From positions 1,846,513-1,910,512 of the forward strand of contig NZ_JADKSG010000001.1 of NCBI RefSeq assembly GCF_015350805.1: a stretch of 64,000 nucleotides of DNA, given 5' to 3'. A program made the translations under genes and the position numbers. Below, piece by piece: positions 23,938-32,088 of this stretch (positions are counted from its first letter, which is position 1; each line of letters begins with the position of its first letter). Source of the stretch: Herbiconiux sp. VKM Ac-1786 (GTDB lineage Bacteria > Actinomycetota > Actinomycetes > Actinomycetales > Microbacteriaceae). The notes below the pieces were generated by a model. The model was not told where the DNA came from. It saw only the letters and a program-made list of their open reading frames with translations, and made no database searches.

Positions 23938-26000
23938 AGCGCGACCCTCCTTTCGTGGGGGGCGGACGGGGAGGAGGAGTCGGCGTACTCGCGCTCGAGC
24001 TGGAGCACGGCCACGCCGCCGGGCGCGATCAGGTGGGTGTCGTCGGTGCTGCCGCTGATGAGCTCGTGGCCCGTCAGGTCGAGGGTGAGCGAGCCGGTGC
24101 CGGTGTTGAACACGAAGAGGAAGCGACCGTTCTCACCGCGACGCTCGATCACCTCGAGCTCCGGATGCGCGTCGGGCAGCGGCCGCGCCGCGCCCGCCTC
24201 GCCGAGGGCCCGGCCGAGGTGCCGCGCGAGCGAGTCGGCGTCGAGGTTCGTGGCGAGGTACCAGGCGGTGCCCTCGCCGTGGCGGTGTCGCGTCACGGCG
24301 GCGACGCCGGGCAGCGGCCCGTCGAGGTAGGAGGCGATGACCTCCGCGCCGCGGGGGTGCAGCAGCTCGGTCCAGATCGTCGCCGACGATCCGTCGTCGA
24401 GGTCGACGCTCTCGCCGGCGTGCAGCGGGAAGAACTCCTCGGTGCTGATGCCGAGCACGTCGCGGAGGGCTCCGGGGTAGCCGCCGGTGCGCACGCGGTC
24501 GTCGCCGTCGGTGATGCCGCTGAAGAAGGTGACGACCAGGTGGCCGCCCGAGGCGGTGTACCGGGCGAACTCGTCGGCGACCGCATCCGCCACGCTGTGC
24601 AGGGCGGGCACCACCACGAGGGAGTAGCCGGAGAGGTCGGCGCCCGGGCGCACGATGTCGACCGTCACGCCGTGCGAGCGCAGGGCCGCGTAGGCGCGGT
24701 GCACCTGCTCGAGGTAACGCACCTCGGTGCTCGGGTGGGAGTCGAGGTCGGTGATCCACCACGGCTCCCAGCCGAAGACGAGGGCGACGTCGGCGACGAC
24801 CCGCGAGCCGGCGACGGGCGCGAGACGGGACAGCGTGGCGCCGAGCTCGACGCTCTCGCGCCACAGCTTCGACGCCGTGCCGGCGTGCGGCAGCATCGCG
24901 GAGTGGAAGCGCTCGCTGCCCTGCACCGAGGCGCGCCACTGGAAGAAGCTGATGCCGTCGGCCCCGCGGGCCACGTGCATCATCGTGTCGCGCAGCAGCT
25001 GGCCCGGCTCCTTGGCGATGTTGCGGGGCTGCCAGTTGACGGCGCTCGTGGCCTGCTCCATCAGCAGCCACGGCTCGCCACCGGCGAGGCCGCGGGTGGT
25101 GTCGGCCGCGAAGGCGAGCTCGGTCAGCGGGTCGGCGAGGCGGTGGTCGAGATAGTGGTCGTTGGCGATCAGGTCCATGTCGCCGGCCCACTGCCAGTAG
25201 TCCTGCTTGCTGATGTGCGCGGCGACCATGAAGTTCGTGGTGACCGGCACGCTGCTGTGCCGGCGGATGACCGCGGCCTCGGCCCGGTACTGCCCGAGCA
25301 GCTCGTCGGAGCTGAACCGGCTGAAGTCGACGGCCTGGCCGGGGTTGCCGGTCGAGACGGTGAGCCGCGGGGTCTGGATGTGCTCCCACGAGGCGTAGTG
25401 CTGGCTCCAGAAGGCGGTGCCCCAGGCGGCGTTCAGGGCCTCCAGCGTGCCGTGGCGCGCCTCGAGCCAGCGCCGGAAGGAGGCGGCCGAGACCTCGCAG
25501 AAGCAGTGCGCGTTGTGGCAGCCGATCTCGTTCGAGACGTGCCAGAGCTTCACGGCGGGGTGGCTGCCGTAGCGCTCGGCGACCCGCTCGACCAGGGCGA
25601 GCGAGCGCTCGCGGAAGATCGGCGAGCTCGGGCAGAAGGCCTGGCGGCCGCCCGGGAAGCGCACGGTGCCGTCGATCATCACGGGCAGGGTCTCCGGATG
25701 CTCGGCCGCGAGCCACGGCGGCGGCGAGGCGGTGCCCGTGCCGAGGTTCACGGCGATGCCGTGCTCGTGCAGCAGCTCGAGCACGGCGTCGAGGCCGCTG
25801 AAGTCGTACTGCCCGGGCAGCGGCTCGAGCTGCGCCCAGCCGAAGATGTTGACCGCGACCAGGTTCACCCCGGCCTCGCGCATCAGCCGCACGTCCTCGC
25901 GCCAGACCTCGGGGCCCCACTGCTCGGGGTTGTAGTCGGCGCCGTAGGTGAACCGCGGGTGCTGCGGGTCGATCAGCGCGGACACGGGGGTGGTCGTCAC
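23934..26000 (-). CDS. Beta-galactosidase, glycoside hydrolase family 42
   Basis: 688 aa from the GTG at 26000, chosen because GAGGAG lies 10 nt upstream and GH42 proteins begin close to the FTYGADYNPEQW block (here residue 15). The catalytic acid/base glutamate is in WHVSNEIGCHNAHC near residue 157; the nucleophile is in PWLLMEQATSAVNWQ near residue 315. The Cys cluster CHNAHCFCEVS matches the structural metal site of this family. Trimerisation and C-terminal beta domains follow. No signal peptide, so it hydrolyses imported beta-galactosides inside the cell. First gene of the operon, controlled by LacI-type operators and by the divergent LacI regulator. Confidence 0.95.
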   Translation of the reverse strand: MTTTPVSALIDPQHPRFTYGADYNPEQWGPEVWREDVRLMREAGVNLVAVNIFGWAQLEPLPGQYDFSGLDAVLELLHEHGIAVNLGTGTASPPPWLAAEHPETLPVMIDGTVRFPGGRQAFCPSSPIFRERSLALVERVAERYGSHPAVKLWHVSNEIGCHNAHCFCEVSAASFRRWLEARHGTLEALNAAWGTAFWSQHYASWEHIQTPRLTVSTGNPGQAVDFSRFSSDELLGQYRAEAAVIRRHSSVPVTTNFMVAAHISKQDYWQWAGDMDLIANDHYLDHRLADPLTELAFAADTTRGLAGGEPWLLMEQATSAVNWQPRNIAKEPGQLLRDTMMHVARGADGISFFQWRASVQGSERFHSAMLPHAGTASKLWRESVELGATLSRLAPVAGSRVVADVALVFGWEPWWITDLDSHPSTEVRYLEQVHRAYAALRSHGVTVDIVRPGADLSGYSLVVVPALHSVADAVADEFARYTASGGHLVVTFFSGITDGDDRVRTGGYPGALRDVLGISTEEFFPLHAGESVDLDDGSSATIWTELLHPRGAEVIASYLDGPLPGVAAVTRHRHGEGTAWYLATNLDADSLARHLGRALGEAGAARPLPDAHPELEVIERRGENGRFLFVFNTGTGSLTLDLTGHELISGSTDDTHLIAPGGVAVLQLEREYADSSSPSAPHERRVAL

Positions 26001-26055
26001 GGTGCGGGGGCTCCTCAGTGGTCGGGCCCGTCGTCGCGTTGAGGAGGACGGCCTC

Positions 26056-26080
26056 GGGAGCGTTTCTGTGAACGCTCCCA
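26056..26080. promoter_or_regulatory. Upstream LacI-type operator O1 in the galactoside operon leader
   Basis: GGGAGCGTT (26056-26064) and AACGCTCCC (26071-26079) are perfect inverted arms. Read as a 14-mer, TGTGAACGCTCCCA (26067-26080) shares the right arm and central CG of the second operator. It lies inside the predicted 5' leader of the beta-galactosidase mRNA. Confidence 0.7.
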
Positions 26081-26112
26081 GATGTGGCGCCGACAACTCC
26101 TCGTCGAGAGTC

Positions 26113-26154
26113 TGGGAACGCTCCCAGAGTAAGCAGGCGTCCGGTCGCTGTCAA
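26113..26154 (-). promoter_or_regulatory. Galactoside operon promoter with LacI-type operator O2
   Basis: On the minus strand TTGACA (26149-26154), a 17-bp spacer and TACTCT (26126-26131) form a strong promoter. The operator TGGGAACGCTCCCA, read on the plus strand at 26113-26126 with a central CG as in LacI-family sites, covers the transcription start. O1 and O2 centres are about 46 bp apart, so both could be bound and bridged. The regulator gene starts 60 bp away on the other strand. Confidence 0.8.
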
Positions 26155-26179
26155 CTCCGGATGCTCGCCCCGACCGCTA

Positions 26180-26185
26180 TAGGGT
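26180..26185 (+). promoter_or_regulatory. -10 box TAGGGT of the lacI-type gene
   Basis: TAGGGT lies exactly 6 nt before the ATG at 26192; leaderless regulator mRNA predicted. Confidence 0.45.
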
Positions 26186-26191
26186 GGTCGC

Positions 26192-27211
26192 ATGCCGCCC
26201 AGACGGCCCGTTCAGCGGGCGACCATCAACGATGTCGCCCGGGTCGCCGGGGTCTCGCGCGGCACGGTCTCCCGGGTGCTGAACGGGGAGACGTACGTCT
26301 CCGACGCCGCGCGCACCGCGGTCGAGGCGGCCGTCGCCGAGGTGGGCTACGTGCGGAACGCGGCCGCCCGCAACCTGGTCACGCGCCAGTCCGGCGCCAT
26401 CGGGCTGATCGTGCACGAGCCGCACTCGCTCTTCCTCGAGGACCCGAACATCGGCAGCATCCTGCTCGGCATCAACGCCGTGCTCTCCGAGGCCGACTAC
26501 CAGCTCGTCTCGCTCGTGGTCGACTCCGACCGCGACGGCGCCCGCGTCGCCGCCTACCTCACGGGCGGCTACGTCGACGGGGTTGTGATCATCTCGGCCC
26601 GCGAGAACGACCCGATCGGCATCGCTGTGGCACGGTCGGGGCTGCCCGCGGCGTTCGTCGGGCATCCGATGGACATCGAGGGCGTGCCCTACGTCGGCAT
26701 CGACAACCGCAGCGCGGCGCGGGCCGTCACCGAGCGGCTGATGGCCACCGGGCGGCAGCGCATCGGCATGATCGCCGCGGGCCTAGACCGCGACTCGGGT
26801 CAGGACCGGCTCGCCGGCTTCACGGATGCTCTCGGCGACCGCTTCGACCCGCGGCTGGTGGTCGAGGTGCCGCTGTTCGCGCACTCCAGCGGCATCGCCG
26901 GGATGCGCGAGCTGCTCACGCACGACGACCGGGTCGACGGGGTGTTCGCGTCGTCGGACGCCATCGCGGCCGGAGCCCTCGACGCGATGCGCGACGTCGG
27001 GCTGAGCGCGCCCGGCGACATCGGGGTCGTCGGCTTCGACGACAGCGCCTGGGCGCGGCGCACGCAGCCGCCGCTGTCGACCGTGCACCAGCCGGCCGAC
27101 CTGCTCGGACGCCGGGCCGCCGAGCTCGTGCTCGCGCAGATCGAGGGGCGCACGGTCGAGGCCGAGGGCAGCTTCCTCGAGACGTCGATCGTCTGGCGCG
27201 ACTCGGCCTAG
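26192..27211 (+). CDS. LacI family transcriptional regulator of galactoside utilisation
   Basis: 339 aa. Residues 9-32 are the LacI HTH (TINDVARVAGVSRGTVSRVL), followed by a hinge helix region (ARNLVTRQSG) and a periplasmic-binding-protein-like sensor domain with GLIVHEPHSL, DGVVIISARENDP, VGIDNRSAARAVTERL and DIGVVGFDDSAWARR. It is transcribed divergently from the galactoside operon and presumably binds the two GGGAGCG-type operators, releasing them when a galactoside is bound. The start is fixed by the TAGGGT box 6 nt upstream. The stop codon shares the CTAG tetranucleotide with the convergent TetR gene. Confidence 0.94.
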   Translation: MPPRRPVQRATINDVARVAGVSRGTVSRVLNGETYVSDAARTAVEAAVAEVGYVRNAAARNLVTRQSGAIGLIVHEPHSLFLEDPNIGSILLGINAVLSEADYQLVSLVVDSDRDGARVAAYLTGGYVDGVVIISARENDPIGIAVARSGLPAAFVGHPMDIEGVPYVGIDNRSAARAVTERLMATGRQRIGMIAAGLDRDSGQDRLAGFTDALGDRFDPRLVVEVPLFAHSSGIAGMRELLTHDDRVDGVFASSDAIAAGALDAMRDVGLSAPGDIGVVGFDDSAWARRTQPPLSTVHQPADLLGRRAAELVLAQIEGRTVEAEGSFLETSIVWRDSA

Positions 27212-27828
27212 GCGGGCTCTGCCGGCGAGCCCGGCGTCTCCGGCTCGCCCGCCGCGGGCCGCGGGCCGAGCAGGAACCCGACCAGGTCGAGGAAGGCCGG
27301 CACGTCGATCTCGTCCTTGCTCAGCACCTCGAAGATCAGGGCGCCGAACACGGCGTGGCCGAGCTGGTCGACCGGGGTGCCGGGCGGCAGCTCGCCCGTC
27401 GCCACGGCGGCCCGCAGCCGATCGGCGAGCAGGCGGTCGGCGCCGAAGGCGTCGCTGAGGTGCGCGCCCACGCCCGCCTCCTCGGTGGCGGCCGCGACGA
27501 GCGAGTGCAGCAGCGAGCGGCCGGTGGTTGTGTTCAGGAAGTGCAGCACCGGGGTCAGCCAGTCCCGCAGATCGCGCAGCAGCTCGCCCGTGTCGCCCAC
27601 GGCGGGCTCGACGGCGAAGAACCGGCCGTCGAGCAGGCACTCGGCGACGAGGGCGCCCTTCGACGCCCACCACCGGTAGATGGTCTGCTTGCCCACCCCG
27701 GCCGCGCGCGCGATGCCCTCGATGGTGAGCCGGTCCCAGCCCTCGTCGACGAGCAGCCTGGCCGTCGCCGAGAGGATCGCCTCGCGCGCCGCGGCGCTGC
27801 GCACGGGCCCGCTGCGGTGCTCGGTCAT
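27208..27828 (-). CDS. TetR family transcriptional regulator next to an MMPL exporter
   Basis: 206 aa. The HTH region is REAILSATARLLVDEGWDRL then IEGIARAAGVGKQTIYRWWA (residues 14-55); the C-terminal domain resembles the TetR_C group with LLHSLVAAATEEAGV. The ATG at 27828 follows TATCCT by 6 nt. It is divergent from the MMPL gene 100 bp away, a common repressor/exporter arrangement, so the MMPL transporter is its likely target. The stop codon overlaps the LacI stop on the other strand, leaving no terminator between the two genes. A Pro/Glu-rich tail ends the protein. Confidence 0.92.
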   Translation of the reverse strand: MTEHRSGPVRSAAAREAILSATARLLVDEGWDRLTIEGIARAAGVGKQTIYRWWASKGALVAECLLDGRFFAVEPAVGDTGELLRDLRDWLTPVLHFLNTTTGRSLLHSLVAAATEEAGVGAHLSDAFGADRLLADRLRAAVATGELPPGTPVDQLGHAVFGALIFEVLSKDEIDVPAFLDLVGFLLGPRPAAGEPETPGSPAEPA

Positions 27829-27928
27829 CCGCTCAGGATAGTGTCAGGAGCTAGACGAGACGTCGCGTATGATCAAAGTCCGACGGCGCGCCCGACCCGA
27901 CGGCGACCCGTCACGAGGGAGATCGCTC
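27829..27928. promoter_or_regulatory. Divergent TetR/MMPL promoter region
   Basis: Minus strand: TATCCT (27835-27840), 6 nt before the TetR ATG. Plus strand: TATGAT (27868-27873), with GAGGGAGA as ribosome-binding site a few nt before the MMPL ATG at 27929, so the MMPL mRNA has a leader of about 50 nt. TCAGGA occurs twice (27834-27839 and 27845-27850) and could form part of an operator. No clean palindrome is seen. Confidence 0.5.
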
Positions 27929-30358
27929 ATGGCGTCATCGCTGTTCCGGCTCGGTTCGTTCGCCGCGCGTCGCGCGTGGGCGGTGATCATCACCTGGGTG
28001 GTGCTGCTCGGCGTCTCGGTCGGCGCGTTCCTCGCCTTCGGCGGAACGCTGACGAACAGCTTCGACATCCCCGGCACGGCCTCCGGGGCCGTCACCGATC
28101 AGCTGGCCGAGAAGCTGCCCGACACCGCGGGCGGCACGGGCACGGTGGTCTACCAGACCGACTCCGGTGAGGAATTCACGGATGCGCAGCGGCAGTCGAT
28201 CTCCGAGCTCGCCGCCTCGGCCGCCGAGCTCGACGGCGTCGCCGCGGTCATCGACCCGTTCGACGCCCAGAAGCAGCAGCAGGACCAGGGCATCCGCCTC
28301 TCCACCGCCGAGGCCCGCCTGACCGAGGGCCGCGCCCAGCTCGACGCCGGGCAGCAGCAGCTCACCGCGGCGCGCGACCAGGCGGTCGCCGCCGGCGCCG
28401 GCCCCGAGCAGCTCGCCCCGTTCGACGCCCAGCAGGCCCAGCTCGACGCCTCCCGCACCGAGCTCGAGGCCGGCGCCGCTCAGCTCGAGACCGGCTCCGA
28501 GCTGCTCGAGCTCGCGAACGGCATCGGCGTGGTGTCGGAGGACGGCTCGACGGCGATCGTCAACGTCTCCTTCACCGACCCGCGGCTCGAGCTGTCGGAG
28601 GAGGTCAAGCAGGGCGTCATCGACCACTTCGACGACTCACCGGTGCCCGGCACGACCGTGGCCTTCGGCACCGACATCGCGCAGGGCGTGCCCCAGATCT
28701 TCGGCGTCGGCGAGGCCGTTGGCCTCGTCTTCGCGGCCGTCGTGCTGATCGTGATGCTCGGCTCGCTGCTGGCCGCCGCGCTGCCGATCGTCACCGCGCT
28801 CGTCGGGGTCGGCGTGGGCGTCACCGCCTCGCTGTCGCTCTCGGGCGTCATCGACATGGCCTCGGTCACCCCCGTGCTCGGCGTGATGCTCGGCCTCGCC
28901 GTCGGCATCGACTACTCCCTGTTCATCGTGAACCGGCACCGCAAGCAGGTGCTCGCCGGCGTGCCGGTGCGCGAGTCGATCGGGCTCGCGACCGGCACCT
29001 CGGGCACCGCCGTGGTGTTCGCCGGCTCGACCGTGATCGTCGCGCTGCTCGCACTGAGCGTCACGGGCATCCCGTTCCTCGGCCTGATGGGCACCGTCGG
29101 CGCCGTCTGCGTCGCGGTCGCCGTGCTGATCGCGATCACGCTCGCCCCCGCCATCCTCGGTCTCGTCGGCGAGCGGCTGCTGCGCCGCACGGCGCGGGCC
29201 TCGATCGGCCGCCAGAAGGAGCAGAAGCCGGCCCGCCCGATGTCGACCGTGCGCGCCGTGACGACCGTGCTGGTGAGCATCGTCGCGCTGCTCGTCATCG
29301 CGATCCCGGCCCTGTCGATGCGGCTCGGCCTGCCCGACGGCTCGACCGAACCCGAGGGCTCGACCAGCGCCCGGGCCTTCTCGATCGTCGACGACGAGTT
29401 CGGCGAGGGCGCCAACGGCCCGCTGCTGGTGACCGCGGCGCTCGAGCAGGGGGTCTCCGAGGGCGCCCTGCCCGACGCGCAGCTCGCGGTCGCGGAGGTG
29501 CTGGGCGCCCAGTCCGACGTCGAGGCGGTGGCGCCGATCGCCGCGTCGGAGGACGGGACGCTGCTGGCCTTCCAGGTGCTGCCGGCCGAGGGGCCGAACA
29601 GCGTCTCCACCGAGGAGCTGGTGCAGAGCATCCGGAACCTGCCCCCGGTCACGAGCGACGCCGTCACCGGCGCGATGACGCTCGGGGTCGCGGGCCAGGC
29701 GGCCACGAACATCGACATCTCGGAGGGGCTGAGCGCCGTGCTGCCGCTGTACCTCGTGGTGGTCGTGGGGCTGTCGCTCGTGATCATGGTGCTGGTGTTC
29801 CGGTCGCTGCTCGTGCCCGTGATCGCCACCGGCGGGTTCGTGCTGTCGCTGTTCGCGACCTACGGGCTGATCGTGTCGGTGTTCCAGTTCGGCTGGGGCG
29901 CGGAGCTGATCGGGCTGCACAGCACGGGGCCGATCCTGAGCTTCCTGCCGGTCATCCTCGTGGGCATCCTGTTCGGGCTGGCGATGGACTACCAGCTCTT
30001 CCTCGCGTCGGGCATGCGCGAGGCCTATGTGCACGGGGCGGATGCGCGGCTCGCGGTCGCGCAGGGATTCCAGGCCGGCCGCTCGGTCGTCATCGCGGCG
30101 GCGCTGATCATGATCGCGGTGTTCGGCGGGTTCATCTTCTCGGAGTCGACGATCATCCGCTCGATCGGCTTCGGGCTCGCGTTCGGGGTGCTGCTCGACG
30201 CCTTCGTGGTGCGCATGCTGCTGATGCCGGCGCTGATGCACCTGCTCGGCCGTTCGGCCTGGTGGCTGCCCCGCTGGCTCGACCGGCTGCTCCCGAACGT
30301 CGACGTCGAGGGCGCGGCCCTCGACCGCACCCACCCCGGAGCGCACCCCCGGGCTTGA
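27929..30358 (+). CDS. MMPL family transporter with an embedded stalk-like repeat
   Basis: 809 aa from the ATG at 27929, which has a good ribosome-binding site; the 20-codon-longer reading starts at the -10 box. Topology is that of RND-superfamily MMPL proteins: TM1 near residue 20, a large extracytoplasmic loop, TM2-6 with VTPVLGVMLGLAVGIDYSLF near 315, a second loop, and TM7-12 with LVGILFGLAMDYQLFLASG near 680. Residues about 120-198 of the first loop are an unusual Gln/Ala-rich helical segment (LTEGRAQLDAGQQQL, ELEAGAAQLETGSELLELA) with an 'AxQLxxG' rhythm like that of YhgE/Pip proteins. It exports hydrophobic compounds or lipids by proton motive force; substrate unknown. Divergent TetR suggests inducible expression. 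Confidence 0.9.
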   Translation: MASSLFRLGSFAARRAWAVIITWVVLLGVSVGAFLAFGGTLTNSFDIPGTASGAVTDQLAEKLPDTAGGTGTVVYQTDSGEEFTDAQRQSISELAASAAELDGVAAVIDPFDAQKQQQDQGIRLSTAEARLTEGRAQLDAGQQQLTAARDQAVAAGAGPEQLAPFDAQQAQLDASRTELEAGAAQLETGSELLELANGIGVVSEDGSTAIVNVSFTDPRLELSEEVKQGVIDHFDDSPVPGTTVAFGTDIAQGVPQIFGVGEAVGLVFAAVVLIVMLGSLLAAALPIVTALVGVGVGVTASLSLSGVIDMASVTPVLGVMLGLAVGIDYSLFIVNRHRKQVLAGVPVRESIGLATGTSGTAVVFAGSTVIVALLALSVTGIPFLGLMGTVGAVCVAVAVLIAITLAPAILGLVGERLLRRTARASIGRQKEQKPARPMSTVRAVTTVLVSIVALLVIAIPALSMRLGLPDGSTEPEGSTSARAFSIVDDEFGEGANGPLLVTAALEQGVSEGALPDAQLAVAEVLGAQSDVEAVAPIAASEDGTLLAFQVLPAEGPNSVSTEELVQSIRNLPPVTSDAVTGAMTLGVAGQAATNIDISEGLSAVLPLYLVVVVGLSLVIMVLVFRSLLVPVIATGGFVLSLFATYGLIVSVFQFGWGAELIGLHSTGPILSFLPVILVGILFGLAMDYQLFLASGMREAYVHGADARLAVAQGFQAGRSVVIAAALIMIAVFGGFIFSESTIIRSIGFGLAFGVLLDAFVVRMLLMPALMHLLGRSAWWLPRWLDRLLPNVDVEGAALDRTHPGAHPRA

Positions 30359-30382
30359 CGATTCCCACAACGGATCACCCCC

Positions 30383-30397
30383 GGCGGGCGGCCCGCC
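30383..30397 (+). terminator. Short hairpin after the MMPL gene
   Basis: GGCGGG (30383-30388) and CCCGCC (30392-30397) form a 6-bp stem with a CGG loop, directly before the -10 box of the next gene. Possible weak terminator. Confidence 0.35.
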
Positions 30398-30398
30398 C

Positions 30399-30404
30399 TA
30401 CAGT
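30399..30404 (+). promoter_or_regulatory. -10 box TACAGT of the thioesterase gene
   Basis: TACAGT is exactly 6 nt before the ATG at 30411; leaderless start predicted. Confidence 0.45.
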
Positions 30405-30410
30405 GTCGGC

Positions 30411-30959
30411 ATGGCTGACGACGACGTTGCAGAGGGCCCCCGCCGACGGCGCGTGATCGAGTGGGACGACCCGTTCGAGACCTCGCGCCCCGCCGCCGGG
30501 CTGGCCGGGATCGACTACCTCCGGGGGCTGATCGACGGCACGTTCCCGCCGCCGCCGATGGGGCTCCTGATGGGAATGGACCTGATCGAGGTCGAGGTGG
30601 GCCGGGCGGTGTTCACCTGCCTGCCCGACGAGTCGCACTACAACACGATCGGCATCGTGCACGGCGGGCTGGTCTGCACCCTGCTCGACTCGGCGGCCGG
30701 GTGCGCGGTGCAGTCGACGCTGCCCGCGGGCGTCGGCTACACCTCGATCGACCTGAACGTGAGCTACCTGCGGCCGCTCCGGCACTCCACCGGGCGCATC
30801 ACCGTCGAGGGCCGCGTCGTGAAGCCGGGCCGCCGGGTGGCCTTCACCGAGGGGCGGGTGACGGATGAGGCGGGCACGCTGCTCGCCACCGCCACCAGCT
30901 CCCTCCTCGTCTTCCCCCTCGACCCGCCCGCGCCCCCGCCCGGCCCCGCGCCCGCCTAG
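30411..30959 (+). CDS. PaaI-type hotdog-fold thioesterase
   Basis: 182 aa. A single hotdog domain spans residues about 40-168: MGMDLIEVEVGRAVFTCLPD, the active-site helix GIVHGGLVCTLLDSAAGCAV near residue 82, TSIDLNVSYLRPLRHSTGRI, and VKPGRRVAFTEGRVTDEAG. The HGG at the helix start and the following acidic residue are typical of PaaI/YbgC-like acyl-CoA thioesterases acting on aromatic or short acyl-CoA. The first 30 residues are charged and the last 12 Pro-rich. It lies 53 bp after the MMPL gene but has its own -10 box. The physiological substrate is unknown. Confidence 0.88.
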   Translation: MADDDVAEGPRRRRVIEWDDPFETSRPAAGLAGIDYLRGLIDGTFPPPPMGLLMGMDLIEVEVGRAVFTCLPDESHYNTIGIVHGGLVCTLLDSAAGCAVQSTLPAGVGYTSIDLNVSYLRPLRHSTGRITVEGRVVKPGRRVAFTEGRVTDEAGTLLATATSSLLVFPLDPPAPPPGPAPA

Positions 30960-31028
30960 CGCCCGGTGTCGACCCCGTCCGTGAGTAGAAGTTGCTCATC
31001 CCGCCCCGGGCTCGAGCGGCTGTAGCGT

Positions 31029-31034
31029 CGCCGG
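31029..31034 (+). promoter_or_regulatory. Uncertain -10-like hexamer TCGCCG region upstream of the second propeller gene
   Basis: A better hexamer, TAGCGT, sits at about 31023-31028 and would start transcription near 31035, giving a leader of about 34 nt that contains AAGGA before the ATG at 31069. This is the only promoter-like signal in the 109-bp gap. Confidence 0.3.
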
Positions 31035-31068
31035 ATGCGCAGCCCGCGCGCCGATCCGAAGGACGCCC

Positions 31069-32025
31069 ATGCCCCGCCACCTCCCCGCCCTGGCTCTCGC
31101 CGGTGGCGTCATCGCCGCTCTCGTCGTGCTGCCCGCAGTGCCGGCCTCCGCGTTCCAGCCCGTCGTGTCACTGCCGGGATACCGTTCGACCGATCAGGTC
31201 GCCGTGGACTCCCCGCTGCACCGGGTGTTCGTTCTCGGCGACGACGATGCCCGCCCGGGTGGTCGGCTCCTCGCGACCATCGACGCGCGCACCGACACCC
31301 TCGTCACCGACCCGGTCGCCGTCGCCGGCGGCGACTTCGTCGCGGTCGACCCCGTCAGTCACCGGGTGGTGCTGACCGACAGCGACGCCGGAACGCTCAC
31401 GATCCTCGACGGGAGGACGGGAGCCACAATCGCGGTCTCGGCATCACTCGGCCTCCACATCGGCCAGGTCGAGGTCGACCCCTACGCCTCCCGCCTGTAC
31501 GTGCTGAACGACCGTCATCAGCTCCTCACCCTCGACGAGAACGGCGCAGCCGTCGGAACCGGGATCCCGATCCCCCGCAGCGGCTCCCGGCTCGCCGTCG
31601 ACTTCACGCGGCAGAAGGTCTACGTGCCGACGGACGACCGCCGAGTCGCGGTCGTCGACCTGGAGGCCGGGCGGGTCGTGTCGGACATCGCGCTCGGCGA
31701 GGTGCCGGGAGACGTCGTCGTCGACCCCCTCGACGGGAAGCTCCTGGTCTCGGTGCCGAGCGCGGTGATCACCGTCGACACCGGCACAGACACGGTTCTC
31801 GGGCGGCGGCCGATGCCGACCGACGCCGGCCGTCGGCTGGGGGTGGACATCGTCGCCCACACCTTCCTCGTGCGGGAGAGCGACACGGCCGTGGTGACGA
31901 TCACGCGGGGCACGGCGAATCGGCTCGCCGTCGATGCGTTCGGCGCGATGGCGGTCGACTATCTGCTGCACAAGGTCTACGCCGCGTTCGCCGACCGTCC
32001 GTGGGTGTCGGTCGTGCATCTCTGA
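31069..32025 (+). CDS. Secreted YVTN-type beta-propeller protein without anchor
   Basis: 318 aa. Residues 1-28 form a signal peptide (LALAGGVIAALVVLPAVPASA). The rest is about six propeller blades with the pattern VAVDxxxHRVFV...xxIDxRT (VDSPLHRVFVLGDDD, VDPVSHRVVLTDSD, VDPYASRLYVLND, VDFTRQKVYVPTDD, VDPLDGKLLVSVP, VDYLLHKVYAAFAD). AAGGA lies about 8 nt before the chosen ATG; an earlier ATG at 31035 is in another frame. It is soluble and unanchored, unlike the propeller/CWB2 protein at the left of the window. The ligand is unknown, and nothing nearby suggests an enzyme function. Confidence 0.8.
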   Translation: MPRHLPALALAGGVIAALVVLPAVPASAFQPVVSLPGYRSTDQVAVDSPLHRVFVLGDDDARPGGRLLATIDARTDTLVTDPVAVAGGDFVAVDPVSHRVVLTDSDAGTLTILDGRTGATIAVSASLGLHIGQVEVDPYASRLYVLNDRHQLLTLDENGAAVGTGIPIPRSGSRLAVDFTRQKVYVPTDDRRVAVVDLEAGRVVSDIALGEVPGDVVVDPLDGKLLVSVPSAVITVDTGTDTVLGRRPMPTDAGRRLGVDIVAHTFLVRESDTAVVTITRGTANRLAVDAFGAMAVDYLLHKVYAAFADRPWVSVVHL

Positions 32026-32037
32026 GCCGGGCAGCGA

Positions 32038-32075
32038 GAAGGCCCCCGGTCGCGGTGGGCGACGCGAGGGCCTTC
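32038..32075. terminator. Terminator between the propeller and dps genes
   Basis: GAAGGCCC (32038-32045) pairs with GGGCCTTC (32068-32075), with an inner TCGCG/CGCGA stem. It sits between convergent genes. Confidence 0.7.
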
Positions 32076-32088
32076 GGGGAGTCGCGGG

